A stretch of DNA of 45,618 nucleotides from Prevotella sp. (GTDB lineage Bacteria; Bacteroidota; Bacteroidia; Bacteroidales; Bacteroidaceae). This document shows positions 1 through 6,893 of the stretch, piece by piece. The DNA lies in NCBI GenBank assembly GCA_016287755.1, contig JAEEWT010000020.1, positions 1-45,618 on the forward strand, given 5' to 3'. Below the pieces are notes generated by a model, which was not told the origin of the DNA, did not search any database, and saw nothing but the letters and a program-made list of their open reading frames with translations. The translations under genes and the position numbers were made by a program. Numbering within the stretch: the stretch's first letter is position 1; the number at the start of each line of letters is the position of its first letter.

Positions 1-380
1 CCCACTCCATTCACACCTACTACAAGAATCACGTAGGGCTTGTGGTCGGAGGGAAGGTCCCAGTTGTCATTATCGTCGGAGTGGTTCTCTGACAGCAGAC
101 TGGCGATTTCATCGCGCAGAATACCGTTAAGTTCCGAGGTGGATACATACTTATCACGAGCCACACGATCCTCAATGCGGTGGATGATCTTCAAGGTCGT
201 ATCAACACCCACATCACTGGTAATCAAGATCTCTTCCAGGTCGTCCAAGACATCATCATCCACCTTAGATTTACCTGCCACAGCTCGGGTAAGCTTCGAG
301 AATACGCTTTGCTTGGTTTTTTCCAGTCCCTTGTCTAGCGTTTCCTTTTTCTCCTTATTGAATAATCCAAATAATCCCAT
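1..380 (-). CDS. ftsY: Signal recognition particle receptor FtsY (N-terminal part, cut by window edge)
   Basis: The first 126 residues of FtsY, the membrane-associated GTPase that docks SRP-ribosome complexes at the Sec translocon. The start is the ATG at 380, giving MGLFGLFNKEKKETLDKG. The visible part is the helical N domain, with the family segment SDVGVDTTLKII. It ends in the P-loop (GVNGVG) of the G domain, which runs off the left edge. Unlike E. coli FtsY it has no long acidic A domain, as is usual for short FtsY proteins. It lies downstream of rpmB-rpmG-DUF4295 on the same strand, but a terminator hairpin (453-481) separates them, so it probably has its own promoter. Confidence 0.95.
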   Translation of the reverse strand, partial: MGLFGLFNKEKKETLDKGLEKTKQSVFSKLTRAVAGKSKVDDDVLDDLEEILITSDVGVDTTLKIIHRIEDRVARDKYVSTSELNGILRDEIASLLSENHSDDNDNWDLPSDHKPYVILVVGVNGV

Positions 381-397
381 ATTGCAATATTTGACGG

Positions 398-405
398 CAA
401 AGTTA
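398..405 (-). promoter_or_regulatory. Possible promoter -7 element for ftsY
   Basis: On the minus strand this reads TAACTTTG, a match to the Bacteroidota -7 consensus TAnnTTTG, 17 bases upstream of the ftsY start and downstream of the preceding terminator. No well-spaced TTTG -33 element is seen, so the call is weak. Confidence 0.4.
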
Positions 406-452
406 ATAATTATTTCCCAAACAACCATCGGATGCGAAGGAAAAAACAAAAA

Positions 453-481
453 AAAGAGCCGCAACGTCGTTGCAGCTCTTT
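453..481 (-). terminator. Intrinsic terminator of the rpmB-rpmG-DUF4295 operon
   Basis: Arms AAAGAGC (453-459) and GCTCTTT (475-481), plus GCAAC (461-465) and GTTGC (469-473) around a 3-base loop, form a 12-bp stem with one mismatch. On the minus strand it is followed by a T-rich run (complement of 441-452). It lies 19 bases past the DUF4295 stop and separates that operon from ftsY. Confidence 0.85.
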
Positions 482-500
482 CATATATGGATTCTATCAA

Positions 501-659
501 TTAGTTCTTGAAGAAATCTTTCACGTCCTCATTGGGAACCATCTGCTCATTGAAGATGTAAGCACCAGTCTTGGGGCTCTTCACCATCTTGATTACTTTA
601 GTATATGCGCGACCGTCCTTCGAACCTTCGTGGAGGGTTGCCACTGTTTTCTTTGCCAT
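501..659 (-). CDS. DUF4295 family small basic protein (ribosome-operon associated)
   Basis: A 52-residue protein starting MAKKTVATLHEGSKDG and ending VKDFFKN. It matches the Bacteroidota-specific DUF4295 family, which sits directly downstream of rpmG, as here (11 bases between the rpmG stop and this start). The molecular function is not known. The location and small size suggest a ribosome-associated protein, but that is inference. It is the last gene before the terminator at 453-481. The gene is too short for usual ORF cut-offs; the start ATG (657-659) gives the family's usual length of about 50 residues. Confidence 0.9.
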   Translation of the reverse strand: MAKKTVATLHEGSKDGRAYTKVIKMVKSPKTGAYIFNEQMVPNEDVKDFFKN

Positions 660-670
660 AGTCTATCTTA

Positions 671-862
671 TTATTTGATTTCCTTATGAACAGTCATTCT
701 CTTCAGAATGGGATTATACTTCTTCATCTCCAGTCTCTCCGGAGTGTTCTTACGGTTCTTGGTCGTGACATAACGACTTGTTCCAGGAAGACCACTGCTC
801 TTCATCTCAGTGCACTCCAGGATAACCTGTACTCTATTACCTTTAGCTTTCTTTGATGCCAT
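671..862 (-). CDS. rpmG: 50S ribosomal protein L33
   Basis: 63 residues, [20 protein letters not shown] at the start, with the L33 signatures [11 protein letters not shown] and ending MTVHKEIK. Only one cysteine is present, so this is the zinc-independent (C-minus) form rather than the form with paired CxxC ligands. It is part of the large ribosomal subunit near the E site. It lies 11 bases downstream of rpmB and is followed by the DUF4295 gene, the usual Bacteroidota order. Confidence 0.97.
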   Translation of the reverse strand: MASKKAKGNRVQVILECTEMKSSGLPGTSRYVTTKNRKNTPERLEMKKYNPILKRMTVHKEIK

Positions 863-873
863 TTTTATCCTCC

Positions 874-1131
874 TTAAATCACTTTAATGTCCTTCCAGTC
901 AACATAGCCTTTGCTTACAGCCTGCTTCAGGGCTGCATCAAGACCTACTTTATTAATAATACGCAAACCGGCAGCACTAATCTTAAGTCTGATCCAGCAC
1001 TGCTCCTCTACATAGTAGAACTTCTTGCTGAACAGGTTTACGTCAAAGCTGCGCTTTGTGCGGTGCTTCGAGTGGGAAACATTGTTGCCGATCATGGCTT
1101 TCTTCCCTGTAATCTGACAAATCTTCGACAT
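874..1131 (-). CDS. rpmB: 50S ribosomal protein L28
   Basis: 85 residues. The N-terminus carries the L28 signature [20 protein letters not shown], and the rest ([16 protein letters not shown]) fits the family. It is a large-subunit protein and the first gene of rpmB-rpmG-DUF4295. A good Bacteroidota promoter lies upstream (1184-1214). The length is typical. Confidence 0.97.
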   Translation of the reverse strand: MSKICQITGKKAMIGNNVSHSKHRTKRSFDVNLFSKKFYYVEEQCWIRLKISAAGLRIINKVGLDAALKQAVSKGYVDWKDIKVI

Positions 1132-1183
1132 TGCTATCTACGTTTTTTACGATCGTTTTTTGATACTTATTCCAAACAGGGTG

Positions 1184-1214
1184 CAAAATTACAAACTTTT
1201 TATGAAATCACAAA
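1184..1214 (-). promoter_or_regulatory. Promoter of the rpmB operon
   Basis: Minus-strand -7 TAATTTTG (1184-1191) and -33 TTTG (1211-1214) with a 19-base spacer, matching the Bacteroidota housekeeping consensus. It lies 53 bases upstream of the rpmB start. Confidence 0.75.
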
Positions 1215-1280
1215 ACATTTCCTTAAATAATCTTAGTTATTAAGGTTTTTTTTCGTTTATCTTCGGCAAAAATGATTTTT

Positions 1281-1324
1281 TTTGGAAGTATCGTGTAGTT
1301 TTTCGTATCTTTGCAACGTCTAAT
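1281..1324 (+). promoter_or_regulatory. Overlapping housekeeping and ECF-type promoters of the sigma gene at 1362
   Basis: Two promoter-like elements are interleaved. A housekeeping promoter has -33 TTTG (1281-1284), a 21-base spacer and -7 TATCTTTG (1306-1313). An ECF-like element has TGTAGT (1294-1299), a 17-base spacer and CGTCTAAT (1317-1324). The second matches elements upstream of the related sigma genes at 39346 and 41283 and of the outer-membrane gene at 35086. Basal plus autoregulated expression is inferred. Confidence 0.6.
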
Positions 1325-1361
1325 GGGCAAAAAATCAAATCATTGAAAAGAACAGAAGACA

Positions 1362-1841
1362 ATGACAACATTAGAAAAAAAGTTTGCGCAAACCGTAACG
1401 GAACATAAGAGCACCATCTATACCGTGTGCTACATGTTCTCGCAAGATGCCGACGAGGTGAACGATCTGTTCCAGGAGGTACTAGTGAATCTTTGGAAAG
1501 GATTCGAGAGCTTCGAGCATCGCAGTGACATCAGGACGTGGATCTACCGTGTCGCTCTCAACACCTGTATCACCATAGACAGGAAGAAGCGACGCATGAC
1601 TACCGCCCGTCTGACCATGGACATCAACCTCTTTGAAGACCGCGACGAGGATACACGTCAGGTGGACATGCTCCACAAGCGTATCGCCAAGTTGCAACCC
1701 TTCGACAGGGCGATTGTTCTACTCTGGCTCGAGAATCTCTCGTATGAGGAAATCGGACAGATTGTCGGAATCACTACTAAGAACGTCAGTGTGCGTCTGT
1801 TCAGAATCAGAGAGCAGTTGAAAAAAATGTCTAACGATTAA
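1362..1841 (+). CDS. ECF-family RNA polymerase sigma factor (copy A of a paralogous set of three)
   Basis: 159 residues with the two conserved regions of ECF sigma factors. Region 2 (about 10-75) holds HKSTIYTVCYMF, EVNDLFQEVLVNLWKG and RTWIYRVALNTC. Region 4 (about 105-157) holds FDRAIVLLWLENLSYEEIGQIVGI and a C-terminal helix-turn-helix. It should redirect RNA polymerase to a small set of promoters. It is very similar to the sigma factors at 39346 and 41283, sharing near-identical blocks in region 2. It is followed after 12 bases by a membrane protein of the same type that follows those two copies, which is probably its regulator. An ECF-like element matching those sites lies upstream, suggesting autoregulation. 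Confidence 0.93.
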   Translation: MTTLEKKFAQTVTEHKSTIYTVCYMFSQDADEVNDLFQEVLVNLWKGFESFEHRSDIRTWIYRVALNTCITIDRKKRRMTTARLTMDINLFEDRDEDTRQVDMLHKRIAKLQPFDRAIVLLWLENLSYEEIGQIVGITTKNVSVRLFRIREQLKKMSND

Positions 1842-1853
1842 AAATTACCCATT

Positions 1854-2441
1854 ATGAACAACGAAATTGAATTAGAGAATATGCGCGAGCAGATGAATAC
1901 CTTGAAGAAGAAGCTGGACAAGCAGGAGATCATCAACGACAACCTGATCCGTCAGTCGCTCAAGCGCAATACAAACAGTATCAACCGCCGCTACACCGTG
2001 TGCAGCATCGTCAGTCTGCTGTTAATCCCCTACGGCTACTGGGCTTTCGTGAAACTCAACGGCTCTTCATTAGGCGTATGGATCTCGTTAAGCATCTTGA
2101 TGCTGGTGGTGTTCGGATACACGCTTTATACCGGTAGGTTCATCCGTAACAAGAACATGTATAACAGGAACCTGGTTGATGCTTCACAGAAAGTGGCCAA
2201 GGCCAAGAAACTGGACAAGGACTGGCTGATGTTCGGTATCCCGGCAGGTATTCTGTGGTTCGGCTATTTCATCTTCGACACCTATATGAAGAATCCCGAT
2301 AACAACTTCCTGTTCTTTGCCATTACGATGTGTGTATGTGCCATCTTGGGCGGTTTCATCGGACTGAAGATTCATGATCGGAACCAGGAGAACTATCAGG
2401 AGATCATCGATCAGATTGATGACGTTATTTCTACTGAATGA
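1854..2441 (+). CDS. Four-helix membrane protein, probable partner or anti-sigma of the sigma factor at 1362
   Basis: 195 residues. An N-terminal amphipathic, coiled-coil-like segment (about 5-38, with LKKKLDKQEIINDN) is followed by helix pairs at about 48-65/73-92 and 124-142/152-172, then a charged tail (IIDQIDDVISTE). No signal peptide is seen. The architecture and the L-x-x-x-L-D-K-Q-E-I-[IV]-N-D motif recur in the proteins at 38729-39307 and, more diverged, 40662-41270, each next to a closely related ECF sigma factor. It may hold its sigma factor at the membrane through the N-terminal segment; this is inference from context. No zinc-finger or FecR-type anti-sigma domain is visible, and I do not recognise a named family. 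Confidence 0.8.
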   Translation: MNNEIELENMREQMNTLKKKLDKQEIINDNLIRQSLKRNTNSINRRYTVCSIVSLLLIPYGYWAFVKLNGSSLGVWISLSILMLVVFGYTLYTGRFIRNKNMYNRNLVDASQKVAKAKKLDKDWLMFGIPAGILWFGYFIFDTYMKNPDNNFLFFAITMCVCAILGGFIGLKIHDRNQENYQEIIDQIDDVISTE

Positions 2442-2476
2442 CCATTTCCATATCCTCAAGTTAATGTGTATATACA

Positions 2477-2510
2477 AAAACAGGGAACCATTAAGGCTCC
2501 CTGTTTTATT
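2477..2510 (+). terminator. Intrinsic terminator after the sigma/membrane-protein pair
   Basis: AAAACAGGGA (2477-2486) pairs with TCCCTGTTTT (2498-2507) around a short loop, followed by ATTTT. It lies 36 bases past the stop at 2441. The A-rich left side means it could also stop transcription coming out of the tRNA on the other strand. Confidence 0.8.
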
Positions 2511-2513
2511 TTG

Positions 2514-2601
2514 CGGAAGATGAGGGATTCAAACCCCCGATACCCGGAAAGGGTATACCGGATTTCGAGTCCAGCGCATTCGGTCACTCTGCCAATCTTC
2601 C
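2514..2601 (-). tRNA. tRNA-Ser(CGA)
   Basis: An 88-nt class II tRNA with a long variable arm. The acceptor stem pairs GGAAGAT at the 5' end (complement of 2595-2601) with ATCTTCC, followed by discriminator G (complement of 2514). The anticodon loop CTCGAAA places the anticodon CGA at 2565-2567, reading UCG. The T arm reads GGGGGTTTGAATCCCTC. CCA is not encoded. Its promoter is at 2725-2756, and the leader carries a duplicated 43-44-bp segment. Confidence 0.95.
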
Positions 2602-2708
2602 GATTAAGTGAGCGCCAATGAGTTATACTCAATTGGCCGAACGTGAGGAAGAAAAAACGAAGTTTAATCTTCCGATTAAGTGAGCGCCAATGAGTTTACT
2701 CAATTGGC
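2594..2708. repeat. Two direct copies of a 43-44-bp element covering the tRNA-Ser 5' end and leader
   Basis: Copy 1 is 2594-2637 and copy 2 is 2666-2708, 72 bp apart. They differ only by two bases versus one between GAGTT and ACTC. Each contains the first eight bases of tRNA-Ser followed by an inverted repeat (GCCAATGAGT and ACTCAATTGGC). The upstream copy has no tRNA body. This looks like a local duplication, or what remains after deletion of a second tRNA; which of the two is inference. Confidence 0.85.
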
Positions 2709-2724
2709 TTTTCTTTTGTCGGTG

Positions 2725-2756
2725 CAAAAGTAACACAATTTTCCGTCACCACCAAA
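2725..2756 (-). promoter_or_regulatory. Promoter of tRNA-Ser
   Basis: Minus-strand -7 TACTTTTG (2725-2732) and -33 TTTG (2753-2756) with a 20-base spacer. It would produce a leader of a little over 100 bases containing both repeat copies. Confidence 0.7.
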
Positions 2757-2782
2757 TAATTCGCACAAAAGTTTGTGGGCTC

Positions 2783-3361
2783 TCACAACAACTTCGCCAG
2801 TCTTGTGCGCAGCTCGTCTGCCAACGACTTACGAATTGCCAGTTTGATGGAGCAAGTGTTGTCGAACTGCTGTTCCACGATGCGCGGATTCATATCCTTG
2901 ACGATACGCATCACCTGGTTCATCATCGGATAAGAGAAATGATACTCCACAATCTCCTCCACTTGTCGGGTGATGATCTCCGCATGATCAATGGCATCAG
3001 CAGCCGCTGCCTTGTAGGCCACAATCAGTCCGCTGGTACCCAGGTTCACCCCCCCGTAATAACGCACCACGACAATCAGGATATCCGTAAGCTCATTCGA
3101 GTTGATCTGTCCCAAGATGGGCTTTCCTGCCGTGCTACTGGGTTCGCCATCGTCGTTCGCCCGGAACTCCAACCTATCGGCTCCCAACATGTAGGCATAG
3201 CACACATGACGGGCATCAAAGTATTTCTTCCTGTACTCAGCGATGATCTCCTTGACCTGAGAAACATCGGTTACAGGATGCGCAAAAGCGAGGAACTTAC
3301 TACGCTTTTCGGTGTAGTAGCCCTCGCTGATGGTTTTGATGGTTTTGAATTCGTCGGTCAT
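2783..3361 (-). CDS. yigZ: YigZ/IMPACT family protein
   Basis: 192 residues. The family signatures are in order: EKRSKFLAFAHPV (about 19-31), DARHVCYAYMLG, DDGEPSSTAGKPIL and VVRYYGGVNLGTSGLIVAYK, then a C-terminal ferredoxin-like domain (about 130-192). YigZ proteins are widespread and related to the IMPACT translation regulator; their exact role in bacteria is unclear. It lies 42 bases downstream of the DUF1015 gene on the same strand, separated by a CTAGT minisatellite, and is probably co-transcribed with it. Confidence 0.93.
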   Translation of the reverse strand: MTDEFKTIKTISEGYYTEKRSKFLAFAHPVTDVSQVKEIIAEYRKKYFDARHVCYAYMLGADRLEFRANDDGEPSSTAGKPILGQINSNELTDILIVVVRYYGGVNLGTSGLIVAYKAAAADAIDHAEIITRQVEEIVEYHFSYPMMNQVMRIVKDMNPRIVEQQFDNTCSIKLAIRKSLADELRTRLAKLL

Positions 3362-3364
3362 AAT

Positions 3365-3413
3365 CTAGTAAATCTAGTGATACTAGTATTACTAGTTAAC
3401 TAGTTACACTAGT
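3365..3413. repeat. Six-unit minisatellite with CTAGT cores every 8-9 bp
   Basis: CTAGT starts at 3365, 3374, 3383, 3392, 3400 and 3409 (spacings 9, 9, 9, 8, 9) with A/T-rich bases between. The array fills the gap between yigZ and DUF1015 and includes the DUF1015 stop codon (3404-3406), so the last unit is coding. CTAG is rare in most bacterial genomes, so six in 49 bp stands out. Confidence 0.9.
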
Positions 3414-4651
3414 TTATGTATCACTAACCCGGAACGGAGCTTCGGCTCAAACCAGGTGGCCTTTGGCGGCATGATCTTACCGCTGTCGGCAATGTCCATG
3501 ATCTGCTGCATGCTGACAGGATAAAGGGCAAGGGCTGTACGCATCTCACCACTGTCAACGCGGCGCTTCAGCTCACCCAGTCCGCGGAGTCCGCCCACGA
3601 AGTCGATACGGTTGCTGGAACGGAGGTCCTTGATATCCAGAATCTCGTCGAGGATAAGACGACTGGAGATATCTACGTCGAGCACACCGATGGGATCGTC
3701 ATTATTGTAGGTTCCTTCTTTGGCTACCAAACTATACCACTCGCCATCGAGATACAAGGAGAACTCGTGCAGCTTGGCGGGCTTGTAGATCTCACTACCC
3801 TTCTTCTCCACGATGAAGTTCTTCTTCAGGGCCTCGATGAATTCGGCGGAACTCATTCCGTTCAGGTCCTTGATCACGCGGTTATAGTCGAGAATGGTGA
3901 GCTGACTGGCCTGGAAACATACGGCCATGAAGAAGTTATATTCTTCATCCCCCTTGTGGTTCGGATTCTGCTTCTGCTTCTCGGCACCTACGAGGGCGGC
4001 GGCAGCAGAGCGGTGATGACCGTCGGCAATGTACAGAGACGGCATCTTGGCGAATTCATCGGTGATGGTATCAATATCCTGCTGGTCGGAAATCACCCAG
4101 AACTGATGACGGAAGCCATCAACAGGAGCAATGAAATCATACTCTGGTTCTGTGGCTGCATAGCGCATAATGAGCGTATTGAGTACGCTGTTGTCGGGAT
4201 AAGCAAAGAACACCGGCTCGATATTCGCATTGTTGATGCGCACATGCTTCATACGGTCTTCCTCCTTGTCGCGACGAGTCAGCTCGTGCTTCTTGATGTT
4301 TCCTTTCTGGTAATCATCGGTATGGGCACACACCACGAGTCCGTACTGTGTCTTCCCATTCATAGTCTGTGCATATATATAATAATGTTCGCACGCGTCT
4401 TGAACCAGCCAACCCTTATCCTGGAACTTCTTGAAGTTCTCGGCAGCCTTCTCGTACACTTTAGGATCATACTCAGATGTGCCTACAGGGAAATCAATCT
4501 CGGGTTTGATAATGTGGTAGAGACTCATCTCATTGTCGCCAGCCTCTGCCCTCGCCTCTTCGCTGTCAAGAACGTCGTAAGGACGACTCTCCACTTTCTC
4601 CACCAACTCTTTCGGTGGACGGATACCTTTAAACGGTTTAATGATTGCCAT
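3404..4651 (-). CDS. DUF1015 family protein
   Basis: 415 residues, starting MAIIKPFKGIRPPKE. The hallmark DGHHRSAAAA lies near residue 212; other family segments are SRPYDVLDSEEARA and VDISSRLILDEIL. It is cytoplasmic and of unconfirmed enzymatic function. In Bacteroidales DUF1015 genes are often neighbours of serA and serC, and here those genes lie just upstream on the same strand, with a GH5 gene between in the opposite direction. It has its own promoter (4680-4710). Confidence 0.9.
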   Translation of the reverse strand: MAIIKPFKGIRPPKELVEKVESRPYDVLDSEEARAEAGDNEMSLYHIIKPEIDFPVGTSEYDPKVYEKAAENFKKFQDKGWLVQDACEHYYIYAQTMNGKTQYGLVVCAHTDDYQKGNIKKHELTRRDKEEDRMKHVRINNANIEPVFFAYPDNSVLNTLIMRYAATEPEYDFIAPVDGFRHQFWVISDQQDIDTITDEFAKMPSLYIADGHHRSAAAALVGAEKQKQNPNHKGDEEYNFFMAVCFQASQLTILDYNRVIKDLNGMSSAEFIEALKKNFIVEKKGSEIYKPAKLHEFSLYLDGEWYSLVAKEGTYNNDDPIGVLDVDISSRLILDEILDIKDLRSSNRIDFVGGLRGLGELKRRVDSGEMRTALALYPVSMQQIMDIADSGKIMPPKATWFEPKLRSGLVIHKLV

Positions 4652-4679
4652 AATGTAATAAAGTATTAAAAACTGGCTG

Positions 4680-4710
4680 CAAAAATACGCAAAAAATACG
4701 AAATCTCAAA
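4680..4710 (-). promoter_or_regulatory. Promoter of the DUF1015-yigZ unit
   Basis: Minus-strand -7 TATTTTTG (4680-4687) and -33 TTTG (4707-4710), 19-base spacer, 28 bases upstream of the DUF1015 start. It is divergent from the endoglucanase promoter. Confidence 0.7.
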
Positions 4711-4737
4711 ATGTTATGAAAGACATTTCCATTTTTG

Positions 4738-4769
4738 TTTGGTTAGTTCGGAAAAACACACTATTTTTG
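4738..4769 (+). promoter_or_regulatory. Promoter of the GH5 endoglucanase gene
   Basis: -33 TTTG (4738-4741), 20-base spacer, -7 TATTTTTG (4762-4769), with the start codon 25 bases further on. This is a near-ideal Bacteroidota promoter; no operator-like repeat is obvious. Confidence 0.75.
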
Positions 4770-4794
4770 CAACAGATAACTAACAATTAACAAT

Positions 4795-6510
4795 ATGAAT
4801 AAGTATTTTACCTTATTATTCAGCGTGTTCCTAATGACTGGCATTCAGGTTAAAGGACAAGATTTTGAGTCGGCTACCAATGCCGTCAAGAACATGGGTG
4901 TTGGCTGGAACATGGGTAATACCCTTGATGCCAACAACGGCTCGTTACAAGGTCTGGATTCCGAGACCTATTGGGGACAGCCCGTCACAAGACCGGAACT
5001 GATGAAGATGATGAAGGATGCAGGATTCGGAGCTATCCGTGTACCTGTTACCTGGTATAACCACATGGACACTAACAACAAGGTGGATGAGGCATGGATG
5101 CGACGCGTTCACGAAGTTGTTGACTATGTCATCGACCAAGGACTGTATTGCATCCTCAATGTGCATCATGACACAGGAAATGGTGACAGTCATTGGCTGC
5201 ATGCCAGTATGTCTGTGTATAACAGTCAGAAAGACCGCTACGAATCGCTCTGGAAACAGATTGCTGAGGAGTTCAAGGATTACGGTGAGAAGTTACTGTT
5301 TGAGAGCTATAACGAAATGCTCGACAAGTATAACTCGTGGTGCTTTGCCACCTTCAACACCTCATCTCGTTATATCGCCAGTGATGCTGCTGATGCCTAC
5401 GAGGCCATCAACAGCTTTGCGCAGAGCTTTGTGAATGTGGTACGTGCCACAGGTGGGAACAATGCCAAACGTAACCTGATTGTCAACACCTATGGTGCTT
5501 GCAATGGCTATGGTACTTGGAACAATCACCTGAAAGACCCGCTGAAGGAGATGAAGTACCCGGATGACACCACCACTGGACACATTGCTTTCCAGGTGCA
5601 TGCCTACCCCTCGATTGTCAACACGAACAACAGCGGTCAGATTACGGGTAACCGTTCCATGAACGAGATCAAGAGCGAGATTGATGATATGGTGAATGCC
5701 CTTAAGACTCACCTGGTTGCCAAAGGCGGTCCGGTGATCATCGGCGAATGGGGTACCAGTAATGTGGATAATGAAGAAACCGACTACGATGCACGTCGTG
5801 ATCTGATGTTCCAGTTCTGTAACTATTTTGTACAGAAGTGCAAGGAAAACGATATGGCCACGTTCTATTGGATGGGACTGTCGGATGGTATAGCACGTTC
5901 GTTCCCAGCATTCACGCAACCTGATCTGGCAAAGACCATTCTCCAGACTTATCATGGAACTAGTTTCAATCCTGTATTGCCTGATGCCTCCAATTACGGA
6001 TTTTCATGTACTGTAAACTTTACCAACCAGTGGGGAGAGTTATATCTTTATAACGGTAAGAGTTTTACTTCATCCGATTACAAGAACATCATTCTTGAAC
6101 TTGAGAATGCTCCCGCTGCTGATCTGTTGCAGTGGAAGGTATATAGCTCAAAGTATCCTAATGGCTACACCAGTAATATTACTTCAGCCGTCAGTACATT
6201 GACCTTTGCTGCCAATATGGGTACGATATCAAAGATTACCTTGCAATGCAAGCAAAACAGTGGTACTGTGAGAGTAAACAGCGTGAAACTTACAAGAAAG
6301 AGTGACGGTAAGGAGATAACCAGTAATCCAAGCGTAGCATGGAACTGTACCATCAGTGATCTCGAAATCTATTCTACCGGCATCAACCGTATTATTATGG
6401 ATCCTGTTAAGACCAATGGTTACATCTACGACCTGACTGGCCGTCGTCTATTGCAACGACCTCAGAAAGGTATCTATATCCAGAATGGAAAGAAGATAGC
6501 CATTCGATAA
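4795..6510 (+). CDS. Secreted glycoside hydrolase family 5 endoglucanase (cellulase)
   Basis: 571 residues. A signal peptide of about 21 residues is followed by a GH5 catalytic domain (about 25-390). Its motifs are GWNMGNTLDA (37-46), IRVPVTW, LNVHHD (121-126), FESYNEM with the predicted acid/base Glu174, FQVHAYPS and GEWG with the predicted nucleophile Glu318. A beta-rich region (about 400-530) may be a binding module. The C-terminal tail (YDLTGRRLLQ, then GIYIQNGKK) is of the kind common on Prevotella/Bacteroides secreted proteins. It should cut internal beta-1,4 bonds of cellulose or related glucans outside the cytoplasm. It stands alone, with no SusC/SusD pair nearby, on the plus strand among minus-strand genes. 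The subfamily cannot be set by eye. Confidence 0.92.
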   Translation: MNKYFTLLFSVFLMTGIQVKGQDFESATNAVKNMGVGWNMGNTLDANNGSLQGLDSETYWGQPVTRPELMKMMKDAGFGAIRVPVTWYNHMDTNNKVDEAWMRRVHEVVDYVIDQGLYCILNVHHDTGNGDSHWLHASMSVYNSQKDRYESLWKQIAEEFKDYGEKLLFESYNEMLDKYNSWCFATFNTSSRYIASDAADAYEAINSFAQSFVNVVRATGGNNAKRNLIVNTYGACNGYGTWNNHLKDPLKEMKYPDDTTTGHIAFQVHAYPSIVNTNNSGQITGNRSMNEIKSEIDDMVNALKTHLVAKGGPVIIGEWGTSNVDNEETDYDARRDLMFQFCNYFVQKCKENDMATFYWMGLSDGIARSFPAFTQPDLAKTILQTYHGTSFNPVLPDASNYGFSCTVNFTNQWGELYLYNGKSFTSSDYKNIILELENAPAADLLQWKVYSSKYPNGYTSNITSAVSTLTFAANMGTISKITLQCKQNSGTVRVNSVKLTRKSDGKEITSNPSVAWNCTISDLEIYSTGINRIIMDPVKTNGYIYDLTGRRLLQRPQKGIYIQNGKKIAIR

Positions 6511-6588
6511 GCTACAGTAGCTTATCGAATAGAAACTGTGTACCATTAGCAGACACTATATAGGAACCACCTGGAACTGCAGTAACAT

Positions 6589-6641
6589 AACACGAAAGGC
6601 ATAAAAGTAAAATACAGTTTCACTTTTATGCCTTTCGTGTT
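6589..6641. terminator. Perfect 20-bp inverted repeat, probably a terminator after the GH5 gene
   Basis: Left arm 6589-6608 and right arm 6622-6641 are perfectly complementary over 20 bp (the left arm contains ACGAAAGGCATAAAAG) with a 13-base loop. It begins 78 bases past the endoglucanase stop, between convergent transcripts. No clear T run follows on either strand, so it may act as an RNA stabiliser or a bidirectional barrier. Confidence 0.6.
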
Positions 6642-6665
6642 CAGCAATATTTCATTGAACCTTGG

Positions 6666-6836
6666 TTATGATTCTTCTACATGAGACTTTGTGTAGCGCC
6701 AACCTATCCAAAAACAAAGCATCCCAAGAAGAAAGTAAAATACGGCTTCCTTCATATCATCAAAAATGATATAAGACAAGAAAGCGAATATTACAATAAT
6801 AATACCAAGGTATATTCTTTTTAGGTGCTTATTCAT
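6666..6836 (-). CDS. Small two-helix membrane protein (56 aa)
   Basis: A short open frame starting MNKHLKRIYLGIIIVIFAFL and ending SHVEES. Two hydrophobic stretches (about 8-25 and 31-47) are separated by DDMKE, with a basic N-terminus, which is a plausible small inner-membrane protein. It lies 57 bases downstream of serA on the same strand, so it could be read through from serC-serA. No strong Shine-Dalgarno sequence is seen, but these are weak in Bacteroidota. Function unknown; a chance frame cannot be excluded, though the hydrophobic pattern and clean start and stop support it. Confidence 0.55.
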   Translation of the reverse strand: MNKHLKRIYLGIIIVIFAFLSYIIFDDMKEAVFYFLLGMLCFWIGWRYTKSHVEES

Positions 6837-6893
6837 TATTAAATGATTTGAAAAGACGTGCTAATGTCTCACTGCACCAGTTGAATCATGATA

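Noticed and set aside
2690..3403. A 237-codon plus-strand frame
   Set aside because: It is antisense to yigZ and runs across the tRNA promoter; no family features.
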